Below are positions 1 to 7,854 of a stretch of 64,000 nt of DNA, one piece after another; positions within the stretch are counted from its first letter, which is position 1; every line of letters starts with the position of its first letter. Where the stretch lies: positions 3,035,875 to 3,099,874 of the forward strand of contig NZ_JALLGW010000001.1 of the NCBI RefSeq assembly GCF_023074835.1. The letters are read 5' to 3'. The stretch is from Halomarina salina. GTDB lineage: Archaea > Halobacteriota > Halobacteria > Halobacteriales > Haloarculaceae. A model generated the notes under the pieces. That model saw nothing but the letters and a program-made list of their open reading frames with translations. It was not told the origin of the DNA and ran no database searches. The position numbers were made by a program, and so were the translations under genes.

Positions 1-535
1 CGCCGGACTGGGCGGTGTCGGCACGCTCTCGGGCGCGGCGGTCGGCTACCTGCCGGGCGTCTCCAGCGCCGTCGCGGCGACGCTCGCGTTGACGACTGTC
101 CCCGGTAGGTACGGCGCTCGCGGGTTCGTCGTGGCGACCAGCGGCGTCAACACGGCGAACACGGTGTTCGCTCTCTTCGCGCTGTTCGCCCTCGGCACAC
201 CCCGGACGGGCGTGCTGGTCGCCGTCGACGAGACGGTGGGGACGCCGTCGCTCTCCCTCTCCGTGCTCGCCGTCGTCGGCGCGGCGATGGCGGGGTTCGT
301 CCTCGTGGGAGCACTCGGCCCGTCCTACCTCCGGGTCGTCGGGAACGTCGACCCGACGCGGCTCTCGGTCGGTGTCCTCTGCCTGCTCGCCGTCTTCGCG
401 TTCCTGTTCGCGGGCGGACTGGGCGTCGGACTGCTCGCTATCGCCGGACTGGTCGGGATGCTCCCGCCTCGGCTCGGCGCGAAGCGAGCGCACCTGATGG
501 GGGTACTCATCGGGCCGCTCGCGCTGGGCGGGTGA
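1..535 (+). CDS. TctA-family (DUF112) membrane transporter, C-terminal part
   Basis: The reading frame is open from base 2 and is cut by the window edge, so only about 177 C-terminal residues are present. It is strongly hydrophobic with several membrane helices. A Gly-rich stretch followed by LPGVSSAVAAT and then GVNTANTVFALFALF matches the conserved repeat of the TctA/DUF112 permease family, whose bacterial members form the large membrane subunit of tripartite tricarboxylate transporters. Archaeal members usually occur without TctB/TctC, so the substrate is unknown. It converges with the corA-like gene on the other strand, 21 bases away. Family assignment is from motif recognition; transport activity is inferred. 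Confidence 0.7.
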   Translation, partial: AGLGGVGTLSGAAVGYLPGVSSAVAATLALTTVPGRYGARGFVVATSGVNTANTVFALFALFALGTPRTGVLVAVDETVGTPSLSLSVLAVVGAAMAGFVLVGALGPSYLRVVGNVDPTRLSVGVLCLLAVFAFLFAGGLGVGLLAIAGLVGMLPPRLGAKRAHLMGVLIGPLALGG

Positions 536-556
536 GGAGCGACGGAGAGAGCCACC

Positions 557-1567
557 TCAGATGTAGTCGACCCGACGGAAGTACGCCAGCATGACGACGG
601 CGACCGCCAGCATCCCGACCATGACGGCGGGGTAGCCGTACGCCCACCGGAGTTCGGGCATGTTCGTCGGTCCTCCCTCGAAGTTCATCCCGTAGACGCC
701 GACGACGAACGTCAGCGGGAGGAAGACGGTGGCGACGACGGTGAGGGTCTTCATCACCTCGTTGGTCGACTGCGAGACGGTGTTCAGGTAGATGTCGCGC
801 GCGCCGCTCGTCAGGTCGCGGTAGGTCTCGGTGAGGTCGACGATCTCGACGAGGTGGTCGTAGACGTCGCGGTAGTACTTCTCCGTCTCCGGGCGAATCT
901 GCTCGGGGTCCCCCCGAGCGAGGACGACGAGAGCGCTCCGGGTCGGCCACGTCACCTTACGGAAGGAGAGCAGGTCCCGGCGGACGTTGTTGATGCGTTC
1001 GAGCGTCCCGATGTCCGTCGAGACCAGCACGTCCTCCTCGACCAGCTCGATGGTCGTCTCGATGCGGTCGAGCACCTCGAAGTACTCGTCGACGAGTCGG
1101 TCGAGCACGCGGTAGGCCGCGTAGTCGGCACCCCGGTCGAGCAGTCGGCCGTCCCCGCGGGCCACGGCGTCCCAGACCGCGTCGACCGCCGCGATGGGTT
1201 CCGTCGAGAGGACGCAGAGCCAGTCGTCGCCGACGACGAGACCGACCGGCTCGTCGTGGACCTCCTCGTGGAACGGGGTGTCGCCACGGGTGAGTTCGGC
1301 CTCCTTGACGAGCGCGAACGTGTACTCCTCGAACGACTCGACCTTCGGGCGGACGTTGTTCACCACGTCCTCGACCACGAGCGAGTGGACACCGAACGCC
1401 TCGGCGACGTGGCGGAGTTCGTGGGCGTCGGCGGCCGTCGCGTCGACCCACGACACGCCCTCGGTGTCACGAACCCGTCGGAGGTCGTCCGCAGCGGGGT
1501 CGCCGTCGTCGTCGGTCACGTCGACCGTCTCGACGGTGTCGTCGTGGTAGACGGCGCTCCGAATCAC
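557..1567 (-). CDS. corA: CorA-family divalent cation (Mg/Co) transporter
   Basis: 336 residues with the GTG start at 1567. The protein has a long soluble acidic N-terminal domain with coiled-coil helices and two C-terminal membrane helices. The CorA signature YGMNF (GMN at residues 293-295) lies at the end of the first membrane helix, followed by the acidic/Gly loop and the second helix, ending in basic residues. CorA pentamers move Mg2+ (and Co2+/Ni2+) inward. An upstream in-frame extension is possible but is Arg-rich and not CorA-like; the GTG choice also gives a GTGA overlap with the stop of the upstream small membrane gene (1564-1566), which suggests translational coupling. Confidence 0.88.
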   Translation of the reverse strand: MIRSAVYHDDTVETVDVTDDDGDPAADDLRRVRDTEGVSWVDATAADAHELRHVAEAFGVHSLVVEDVVNNVRPKVESFEEYTFALVKEAELTRGDTPFHEEVHDEPVGLVVGDDWLCVLSTEPIAAVDAVWDAVARGDGRLLDRGADYAAYRVLDRLVDEYFEVLDRIETTIELVEEDVLVSTDIGTLERINNVRRDLLSFRKVTWPTRSALVVLARGDPEQIRPETEKYYRDVYDHLVEIVDLTETYRDLTSGARDIYLNTVSQSTNEVMKTLTVVATVFLPLTFVVGVYGMNFEGGPTNMPELRWAYGYPAVMVGMLAVAVVMLAYFRRVDYI

Positions 1568-1719
1568 GGCCGCCCCCGTGGCAGTGCCGCCAGCGCGATG
1601 CCAGCCATCACGCCGGTGACGGTGAGTGCGCGTCCGGGGTACGGCGTGGCGACGCCGACGGCGTACCCGGCGAGTGCGAGCAGCGTTATCGCGAGACCGA
1701 GCGCACGGAGGCGGTGCAT
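1564..1719 (-). CDS. Small two-helix membrane protein upstream of corA
   Basis: 51 residues from the ATG at 1719, starting MHRLRALGLAITLLALAGYA. Two hydrophobic segments (about residues 5-25 and 30-46) joined by a short polar loop with a Pro-Tyr-Pro turn. The stop codon overlaps the GTG of the corA-like gene, so the two are probably one transcript. A longer frame from 1788 exists but the extra residues are polar and unlike a haloarchaeal N-terminus. No family recognised; a role with the transporter is only inferred from position. Confidence 0.6.
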   Translation of the reverse strand: MHRLRALGLAITLLALAGYAVGVATPYPGRALTVTGVMAGIALAALPRGRP

Positions 1720-1800
1720 ACCCCCGCAATCACACGGGAGCGAAAAAGCGTATCCCCGGTCACCGACCACGGCTGCAGGGCTCGACACGGCCCGATGTGG

Positions 1801-3288
1801 CTACAGACGGTACGTCGGGCCGTCGTCGCCGTCCTCGACCTCGACGCCGAGCGCTTCGAGGTCGTCCCGGATGCGGTCGGCGCGCTCGTAGTTGCCCGAC
1901 TCCCGTTCCTCCTCGCGGACCGACAGCAGGAGGTCGACCAGGTCCCCGGCGAGCGTCACGTCGCCCTCGGTCGAACTCGCGCCGAAGACCAGGCCGAGGA
2001 CCGTCCCGCCGAGAGCGTCGAACGTGTTCACCGCGTCGCCGAGGGCCGCCTGGTCGAACCGGTCGGTCTCGTCGACGTGGCGGTTGACGGCGGTCGCCAG
2101 TTCGAGGAGTGCGGCCAGCGCACCGCGCGTGTTGACGTTCTCGTCCATCGCCTCGGTGAAGTCGGTCTGCGCGCGGTCGACGACCGTCCGGAGGTCCTCG
2201 TCGGCCGCCTTCGCGGAGGCGTCGGGCGAGTCGAGCGCCTCGGTCGCGCGTTCGTACGCGCGCTGGAGCCGCTCCCAGCGCTCGCGTGCCTCCTCGACGG
2301 TCGCCTCGGAGTACGTCTGCTCAGAGTCGTAGGCCGTCGACAGCAGGAACGTCCGGACGACGTTCGCTCCCAGTTCCTCCACCGCGGTCTCGACCGTCCA
2401 GAAGTTGCCCAGCGACGACGACATCTTCTCGCCCTCCGTCTCCAGCAGGCGGACGTGGAGCCAGAACCGGGCGAACTGCTCGCCCGTGGCCGCCTCGCTC
2501 TGCGCGATCTCGTTCTCGTGGTGGGGGAAGACGAGGTCCTGCCCGCCCATGTGGATGTCGAGCGTCTCGCCGAGGTGGGTTGTGCTCATCGCCGAGCACT
2601 CGACGTGCCACCCCGGACGACCCTCGCCCCACGGCGAGTCCCACGTCTGGGCCGTCTCGCTCGCGTCGTCCGGAGCGGCCGCGCCCTCGTGGCGGTGTTC
2701 GGCGACGGTCTCGGGGGAGACGCCGTCGGCCTTCCAGAGCGCGAAGTCCGTCGGGTGGCGCTTCTCCGCCTGCTCCTCGTCGGGCGCGTTCGCCTCCAGG
2801 TCCTCGATGGACTGGTTCGAGAGCTTTCCATAGTCCTCGAACGCGGTGGTGTCGAAGTACACCGACCCGCTGGACTCGTAGGCGTAGCCCTTCTCGACGA
2901 GCGTCTCCACGAGGTCGATTATCTCGGGGACGTGTTCGGTCACCTTCGGGTACACCTCAGCGCGCAGGAGGTTGAGCGAGCGCATGTCGGCGATGGCTCG
3001 TTCGAGGTACGTCCGGGCGACCGCGGCCTCGCTGTCGCCCAGCTCGTCCTCACCGACGCGGGCGACGATCTTCTCGTTGACGTCGGTGACGTTCTCGACG
3101 TGTCGCACGTCGAACCCGCGGAACGCGAGCCAGCGGTGGACCACGTCGGCGTGGACCCAGAGGCGCGCGTGGCCCAGGTGCGGCGGGTCCGAGACGGTGA
3201 GCCCACAGACGTACAGCAGGACCTCGTCGTCGGCCGGTCGGAAGTCCTCGCGCTCGCCCGTGAGGGTGTTCGTCAGGCGGATGCTCAT
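1801..3288 (-). CDS. cysS: Cysteinyl-tRNA synthetase
   Basis: 495 residues from the ATG at 3288. Class I aminoacyl-tRNA synthetase that charges tRNA-Cys. The HIGH motif is HLGH (37-40) and the KMSKS motif is KMSSS (288-292). Zinc ligands expected of CysRS are visible: Cys28, Cys231, His256 and Glu260 in the PHHENEIAQSEA block. An insertion around residues 195-220 (EHRHEGAAAPDDASE) fits longer haloarchaeal versions. The C-terminal anticodon-binding part ends with a YERADRIRDDLEALG stretch typical of the family. An upstream open stretch to 3435 is rejected because it lacks family similarity. Confidence 0.96.
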   Translation of the reverse strand: MSIRLTNTLTGEREDFRPADDEVLLYVCGLTVSDPPHLGHARLWVHADVVHRWLAFRGFDVRHVENVTDVNEKIVARVGEDELGDSEAAVARTYLERAIADMRSLNLLRAEVYPKVTEHVPEIIDLVETLVEKGYAYESSGSVYFDTTAFEDYGKLSNQSIEDLEANAPDEEQAEKRHPTDFALWKADGVSPETVAEHRHEGAAAPDDASETAQTWDSPWGEGRPGWHVECSAMSTTHLGETLDIHMGGQDLVFPHHENEIAQSEAATGEQFARFWLHVRLLETEGEKMSSSLGNFWTVETAVEELGANVVRTFLLSTAYDSEQTYSEATVEEARERWERLQRAYERATEALDSPDASAKAADEDLRTVVDRAQTDFTEAMDENVNTRGALAALLELATAVNRHVDETDRFDQAALGDAVNTFDALGGTVLGLVFGASSTEGDVTLAGDLVDLLLSVREEERESGNYERADRIRDDLEALGVEVEDGDDGPTYRL

Positions 3289-3428
3289 GGCGGCGATACC
3301 GCAGGCGTCGGTTTGAACGCATCGGAACCGCGAGACGCGGTGGCGCGGCAGTGCACCGGTCCAGCGGCACACCAGGGCAGGACGCTGAGCGGGAGAGCCT
3401 TGATGTGCTCGGGGTCCGAGGACCCGAC

Positions 3429-3791
3429 ATGTCACGACGACGGCAGGCCCTCCTGGAGTTCGCGGGCGCGGTGCTCGCGCTCGCCGCGACCGAGCGGTTC
3501 AGACGATGGCTCCCTGAAGACGAGCGACCGCCGCGCTCGCCCCGGTGGCTCGCAATCGGTGCCATCACCGGTATCGGGTACTGCTGGCTCAACGACACCG
3601 ACCGCGGTGGGATACGGACGAACCGTCGTCGGGGCATCGCCGTCTCGCTGCTGTTCGCCGCCGTCCGGTTCGGCCTCTTCCGCGACCGGCCGGACGCGAG
3701 GAGCGAGTTCAGTACCGGACGCTCCGTCGGGACGGTGCTCTACCGCCTCCGCTACGGCGTCCTCGGTGCGCTCCCCGGAAGCGACGACTGA
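3429..3791 (+). CDS. Conserved hypothetical protein
   Basis: 120 residues starting MSRRRQALLEFAGAVLALAA. The N-terminal third has one hydrophobic helix, then a short Arg/Pro linker, then a second hydrophobic stretch (AIGAITGIGYCWL, about residues 45-57) and a third weak one (GIAVSLLFAAVRFGLF). It therefore looks like a small membrane-associated protein. Divergent from cysS with 140 bases between starts. The frame is open to 3351 but the ATG at 3429 gives a normal basic-then-hydrophobic N-terminus. Function unknown. Confidence 0.55.
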   Translation: MSRRRQALLEFAGAVLALAATERFRRWLPEDERPPRSPRWLAIGAITGIGYCWLNDTDRGGIRTNRRRGIAVSLLFAAVRFGLFRDRPDARSEFSTGRSVGTVLYRLRYGVLGALPGSDD

Positions 3792-4017
3792 GGCTCGACG
3801 CGACGCACCGCCCCGGCACTCCAGGTACGTAGGACACAGTACGCTACCCCAGCCGTAATGAGTCCCGTCCCCGTAGTCCACGGCCAGTGACCGGAGATGA
3901 GACGGCGACCAATGCACGGTACCGGCGAGGGACAGCGCCAACGAACGGCTGGCGTCCTCGTGTCGACGGCGAGCGCCAGCGAGAGCGTCGACCCACGACC
4001 GGTGGGTCGTCGGTGAC

Positions 4018-4932
4018 GTGACGCAGTTCGACCGTGGCCTCGGCGTGACGAAGTGGCTGAGAGACGTCTTCAGCGGGGGCGACGAGCTCCTGCTGGCGTT
4101 ACTGACACAGCTCGGAGACGTGTGGTTCCTGCTCACCGTCGCGGGCACGTTCTACGTCGTCTCGGCCGGTAGAGGCACGCAGACACACCGACGACGGGGA
4201 GCGTTCGTCCTCGCGTTGCCGCTCGTCTACCTCGTCCTCGTCACGGCGATGAAGGGGGCGTTCGAACTCCCGCGCCCACCGGACGCCGGCGTCGCGCCGC
4301 CGATACCCTGGCTCCCGTCGCTCGTCGTCCCGGTGTACGAGAACACGGCCACCGCGACGGGTTACGGCTTCCCGAGCGGCCACGCCATCGGGACGACGCT
4401 CGTCTGGGGGGGCCTCGGCCTCGTCGCCGACCGCTGGTCCCGGCGGCTCAGAGCGGGCGTCGTCGCCTCCGTCGTCACGCTCGTCTGCCTGTCGCGGCTC
4501 GCACTCGGCGTCCACTACCTCGTCGACGTGGTCGCGGGGGTGGCCATCGGTGTGACCACCCTGCTCGCGCTCTACTACCTCTCGGACCTCGGGCGCGAAC
4601 CGGACCGCGTGTTCTTCGTCGCGGTCGTGGGCGGCGTGGTCGCCGTCGTCACCTCGTGGACGTTCGACAGCGTCCTCGTCCTCGGCGGAATCGTGGGCGT
4701 CTGGCTCGGCTGGTACGCGTTCGTCGACAGCAGCCTGACGCTCTCGGTCTCCCGTCGAGCCGTCGCCCTGAGCGCGGCGGTGTTCGTCGGGACACTCCTC
4801 GTCTACGGAGCGCTCTACCTCTGGAACCTGCCCGTGCCCGTGATGTTCGGCGCGAGCGTCCTCGCGGCGGCACTGGTCGTCGGCGTCCCGGACATCGGCG
4901 AGCGGGTCGCCCGCCGCCTCGACGCGACGTAG
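4018..4932 (+). CDS. PAP2-superfamily membrane phosphatase
   Basis: 304 residues with a GTG start. An integral membrane protein with the complete three-part PAP2 acid-phosphatase signature: K79-x6-RP (Arg86-Pro87), PSGH (119-122) and SR-x5-H-x3-D (Arg160, His166, Asp170). The histidines form the phosphohistidine catalytic centre. The N-terminal half carries the catalytic core between membrane helices; the C-terminal half adds about four more helices with no further motif. Family members dephosphorylate isoprenyl or glycerolipid phosphates at the membrane; which one acts here cannot be read. Stands alone, followed convergently by the gene at 4980-5531. Confidence 0.88.
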   Translation: MTQFDRGLGVTKWLRDVFSGGDELLLALLTQLGDVWFLLTVAGTFYVVSAGRGTQTHRRRGAFVLALPLVYLVLVTAMKGAFELPRPPDAGVAPPIPWLPSLVVPVYENTATATGYGFPSGHAIGTTLVWGGLGLVADRWSRRLRAGVVASVVTLVCLSRLALGVHYLVDVVAGVAIGVTTLLALYYLSDLGREPDRVFFVAVVGGVVAVVTSWTFDSVLVLGGIVGVWLGWYAFVDSSLTLSVSRRAVALSAAVFVGTLLVYGALYLWNLPVPVMFGASVLAAALVVGVPDIGERVARRLDAT

Positions 4933-4979
4933 CGCTCGGCGACCGCCGTTCGCGGTGGTGATTCGCTGGGAGTCGCTGC

Positions 4980-5531
4980 TCAGACGCAGGCTTCGACGAC
5001 CCGCAGCGCGTCGGGGCCGTCACGCCGGTCGACCACCACCACCAGCGACTCGCCGGCGACTGCGGCCGCCTCGACACCGACGCCGGCCGCGCGGAGACGG
5101 TCCAGCGTCTGGGCGAGCACGGCCGGTGACACCTCGCCGGTGGCGACGATGGCCGTCCCCGACCCACCCGACGCGTAGCCAGTGTCACCGACCCGGAGCA
5201 GCGGTCGGTCCGCCGCATCGCTCATCTCGCCCCCACCAGCCTCCTCGCTCCCGGCGCTCCCGTCGACTCCGTCGACCCGACCGACGCCGCTCCGCATCGA
5301 GACGCGGGCCTCACCCCGTGGTCGTTCGTAGGCGTCCAGTTCGTCGCGGAACCGGCGGAGCGCGGCGGTCACGGTGTCCTCGTCGGCCCCGTCGAGCGCG
5401 TCGACCTCCTCGCTCAGGAGGCGGGCTGCGGCGGCGTAGTTGAGCACGCCCGCCTGCAACGCGTCGAGGAGGAACGGTCGGTCGCGGACGGCGTCGCGGG
5501 TCACGGCGGCCAGCGAGGGAGACGACGGCAT
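4980..5531 (-). CDS. Conserved haloarchaeal protein with helical N-terminus and ACT-like C-terminus
   Basis: 183 residues from the ATG at 5531 (MPSSPSLAAVTRDAVRDRPF). Residues 10-80 are helical and read like a small DNA-binding or oligomerisation unit (DALQAGVLNYAAAARLLSEE). An Arg/Gly/Ser-rich linker follows, then a C-terminal alternating strand/helix region (AIVATGEVSPAVLAQTLDRL ... ESLVVVVDRRDGPDALRVVE) that resembles an ACT-like ligand-binding fold. I recognise the general type from haloarchaeal genomes but do not know a function. Its promoter region abuts the broken CoA-transferase fragment at 5575. Confidence 0.7.
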   Translation of the reverse strand: MPSSPSLAAVTRDAVRDRPFLLDALQAGVLNYAAAARLLSEEVDALDGADEDTVTAALRRFRDELDAYERPRGEARVSMRSGVGRVDGVDGSAGSEEAGGGEMSDAADRPLLRVGDTGYASGGSGTAIVATGEVSPAVLAQTLDRLRAAGVGVEAAAVAGESLVVVVDRRDGPDALRVVEACV

Positions 5532-5691
5532 ACCCCGCACCCGGCGCGGGCGGTCAAAGAATTGTTCGGAACGCGCCGCCGTCCTCGGAGCGCGCCGCCA
5601 GCGCGACGAGACCGGCGAGGGCGGGAAGGTGACCGCCTCGCTGTTCGAGAGCACCGTCGCGCTGATGGGCTACCTGAACCAAGGAGAGAGT

Positions 5692-5709
5692 CCCGGCCTT
5701 TAGGCCGGG
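5692..5709. repeat. Left subterminal hairpin of the TnpB element
   Basis: Perfect 8-bp stem CCCGGCCT / AGGCCGGG with a two-base loop, 18 bases inside the left junction. IS200/IS605 transposases read such palindromes in single-stranded DNA; here no TnpA is encoded, so mobilisation would have to come from elsewhere. Confidence 0.75.
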
Positions 5710-5747
5710 CGTGAATCCGACAACTGCCGAACAACCGCCGACGCCAC

Positions 5748-5882
5748 TCAGTCCGGGGTATCCAAGTCGTCGGCCGCGTGGATTAGCATCCCGCGCCACG
5801 TCAGGCCGTGCTCCTTTTTCACGCGCTTGAGGCGCTCATATTGTTCGTCGCTCGGGACTTCGATGTTTACGTGGTTCGACAT
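5748..5882 (-). CDS. Small protein divergent to tnpB inside the element
   Basis: 44 residues, ATG at 5882, stop at 5748: begins MSNHVNIEVPSDEQYERLKR and contains VKKEHGLTWRGMLIHAADDL. A beta-strand (HVNIEVPSDEQ) followed by two helices resembles a ribbon-helix-helix or related small DNA-binding fold. It lies between the left hairpin and tnpB, transcribed away from it, with 53 bases between the starts. I recall nearly identical small genes next to haloarchaeal IS1341-type tnpB genes, so it is probably part of the element rather than host DNA. A role as repressor of the shared promoter is inference. Confidence 0.75.
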   Translation of the reverse strand: MSNHVNIEVPSDEQYERLKRVKKEHGLTWRGMLIHAADDLDTPD

Positions 5883-5935
5883 ATAGCCTACGATAATCCG
5901 TAGATTTATGTTAGTTTCGCTCGGGCAGGTAGTTG

Positions 5936-7210
5936 ATGAAGCGGACCAACACGTTCGAGGTGGTTCCTCAGTCCGAGCAGGACGAGGAGTTGCTTCGACG
6001 CCTGTTGGACGCTGCTGCCGCGCTCTGGAACGAAATCACCTACAAGCGCCGCGAACACTACGCCGACCCAAACGGAAACGTGTGGGAAATTGGCGAGTAT
6101 CGCGGTCGCTACGGCGGTGTTCTTGGGGCGTCCACGGTTCAGCAAATCGAACGGAAGAATCGTGAAGCGTGGCGGTCGTTCTTCGCGCTCCAACAGAAGG
6201 GCGAAGCCAACGGCAAGCCCGGCTTCTGGGGCAACGCCGAGGACGGTCGAGAACTCCGCACGTTCATCCGCAACACGTCGTACTCCGTCAAATGGGGTGC
6301 GTACTCCCGCCTCGAAATCCTCGTCGGCAATGACCTGAAAGACGAGTACGGACTGGGGCACCACGAACGCCTCCGACTCGAAGTCCGGGGCAAACCCAAC
6401 TGGGACGAGTACGACAAGCAGGGTCGGTTGGAGTTGTACTACGACGAGAACGCACAAACATTCAGGGCCTTTCAGCCAGTCACAATCAGCACTTCTCGGC
6501 TGGCATCACCACTGGCGGACGAAACCGCCGCGCTGGATATTGGTGCGAACAACCTCGTCGCCTGTACGACCACGACCGGCACGCAACTGCTGTACGACGG
6601 TCGCAACCAGTTCGAGCGGTTCCGCGAGACGACGCGAGAGATCGCTCGGCTCCAATCGCTCTTGGACGACGGCCGATACTCCTCGAATCGGATCCGGTCG
6701 CTGTACCGACGACGGACGCGCCGCCGCGACCACGCCCAAGACGCACTCGCACGTGACCTCATCGAACGGTTGCACGGCGACGGCGTTTCGACGGTGTACG
6801 TCGGCGCGTTGACGGACGTGTTGGAAACACATTGGTCGGTCAAAGCGAACGCCAAGACGCACAACTTCTGGGCGTTCCGCGCGTTCGTCAAGCGCCTTGC
6901 GTGTACTGCCGAGGAGTACGGTATGGTGGTCGAAGTCCGTTCGGAAGCATGGACCTCACAGGAGTGTCCGCAGTGTGGTTCGACCGACCGGACGACTCGC
7001 CACCACGACACGCTGACGTGTCCATGCGGCTTCGAGGGGCACGCCGACCTCACAGCGTCAGAGACGTTCCTAAAGCGGCAGACAGCGGTAACACGGTCGA
7101 TGGCACGGCCTGTGCGCCTCAAGTGGGACGACCACGACTGGTCAGAGTCACCACGCTCTTGTTCCAACGAGGAGCGCACGAACCCGCAAGTTGCCTCCGT
7201 GGGTCAGTAA
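5936..7210 (+). CDS. tnpB: TnpB (IS1341-type RNA-guided nuclease-like protein)
   Basis: 424 residues from the ATG at 5936 (a TTG lies one codon upstream). An N-terminal OrfB_IS605-type region is followed by a RuvC-like nuclease: RuvC-I in [11 protein letters not shown] (Asp201) and RuvC-III in GHADLTAS (Asp371), with a zinc finger between, CPQCG and CPCG (Cys344, 347, 362, 364). At the usual RuvC-II position the common VVEDL-type strand reads VYVGALTDV (Gly290), so the standard glutamate is missing. Possible substitutes are Glu333 or Glu337 in [10 protein letters not shown]. The C-terminus is polar. TnpB proteins cut DNA next to a short motif using an RNA from the element's right end; activity here is uncertain. 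Confidence 0.9.
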   Translation: MKRTNTFEVVPQSEQDEELLRRLLDAAAALWNEITYKRREHYADPNGNVWEIGEYRGRYGGVLGASTVQQIERKNREAWRSFFALQQKGEANGKPGFWGNAEDGRELRTFIRNTSYSVKWGAYSRLEILVGNDLKDEYGLGHHERLRLEVRGKPNWDEYDKQGRLELYYDENAQTFRAFQPVTISTSRLASPLADETAALDIGANNLVACTTTTGTQLLYDGRNQFERFRETTREIARLQSLLDDGRYSSNRIRSLYRRRTRRRDHAQDALARDLIERLHGDGVSTVYVGALTDVLETHWSVKANAKTHNFWAFRAFVKRLACTAEEYGMVVEVRSEAWTSQECPQCGSTDRTTRHHDTLTCPCGFEGHADLTASETFLKRQTAVTRSMARPVRLKWDDHDWSESPRSCSNEERTNPQVASVGQ

Positions 7211-7263
7211 GCGGTACCCCCAGCGTGAGGAAACCTCGCCGTCCACGGCGAGGAGGATGTCAT
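7180..7263 (+). ncRNA. Candidate guide (omega/re)RNA region at right end of TnpB element
   Basis: TnpB elements make a noncoding RNA from the 3' end of tnpB through the right end of the element, with host DNA just beyond serving as guide. Here the stretch ends with the hairpin CCTCGCCG-TCCA-CGGCGAGG (7234-7253) and then GAGGATGTCAT at the junction. The guide would start at 7264, in the CoA-transferase remnant. The 5' limit is my estimate and no transcript evidence is available. Confidence 0.45.
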
Positions 7264-7854
7264 TGGCTGGCGTACGCGCAAGTGTACGACGACGACCCGG
7301 ACCCGCTGGGTGCGAGCCACCCCAACTGGGCACCGTACGACGTGTTCCTGACGAGCGACGAGGAGTGGGTGTTCGTCGGCCCCTCCAGCCAGCGACAGTG
7401 GGAGGCGCTCTGTGAGGTACTCGCCGTTCCCTTCGCCGACGACGAGCGATTCGAGACGCTCACCGACCGCCGGGAGAACATCCACCTGCTCACCGAACTG
7501 TTGGCCGACGAGTTCCGCGAGTTCGAGGCCGACGACGTCGTCGAGCGACTGCGCGAGGCAGGCGTCCCGACGGCCCACGTCAACGACCTCGGCGAGGTGG
7601 TCTCGGACCCGCACCTCGCGGCGACGGACGCGCTCACGCCCGTCTCGACGGCCGAGGGCGACGACGCGACGGTCGACGTGCCGCGGTTCCCGGTCACCGC
7701 GACCGGGTTCGACCGAATCGAGTCGACCGGCCCGCCCACGCTCGGCGAGGACTCGACGGCCGTCCTCGGTGCGCTGGGCTACTCGGAAGAGCGCATCGAG
7801 CGACTGCGGGACGCGGGCGTCATCTGACCACCCGCCTCGACTCCCGCCGGGCAG

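Larger units (their letters stand above)
5674..7263 (+). mobile_element. TnpB-only IS200/IS605-like (IS1341-type) element
   Basis: The element is bounded by the broken codons of the CoA-transferase: left flank ends GGGCTAC at 5673, right flank resumes TGGCTGGCG at 7264, and restoring the join restores the protein. It carries tnpB on the plus strand and a 44-residue gene on the minus strand, with no tnpA. Near the left end is an 8-bp hairpin (5692-5709, CCCGGCCT/AGGCCGGG) and near the right end another (7234-7253, CCTCGCCG/CGGCGAGG), as expected for subterminal palindromes of this group. There is no target duplication, also as expected. Internal G+C is lower than that of its neighbours. Confidence 0.87.
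5575..7827 (+). pseudogene. CaiB/BaiF-type CoA-transferase remnant, N-terminally deleted and split by TnpB element
   Basis: Two pieces lie in the same frame: 5575-5673 (ending VTASLFESTVALMGY) and 7264-7827 (starting WLAYAQVYDDDPDPLGASHP, then NWAPYDVF and GPSSQRQWEALCE). Joined, they read without a break as the C-terminal half of a family III CoA-transferase, a family that moves CoA between carboxylic acids. The roughly 170-180 N-terminal residues, including the region holding the catalytic Asp, are absent: base 5574 borders the promoter of the gene at 4980-5531. So there are two lesions, an N-terminal deletion and the insertion of 5674-7263. The 3' piece is 187 codons long and ends at 7827. 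It cannot encode an active transferase. Confidence 0.85.

Noticed and set aside
1714..3858. A 714-codon frame on the plus strand opposite cysS.
   Set aside because: Antisense of CysRS with its full motif set; no recognisable domain in the frame.
5674..7263. Presence of a TnpA (Y1 transposase) in the element.
   Set aside because: No frame shows the HUH motif or catalytic Tyr; the only other gene is the 44-residue protein.
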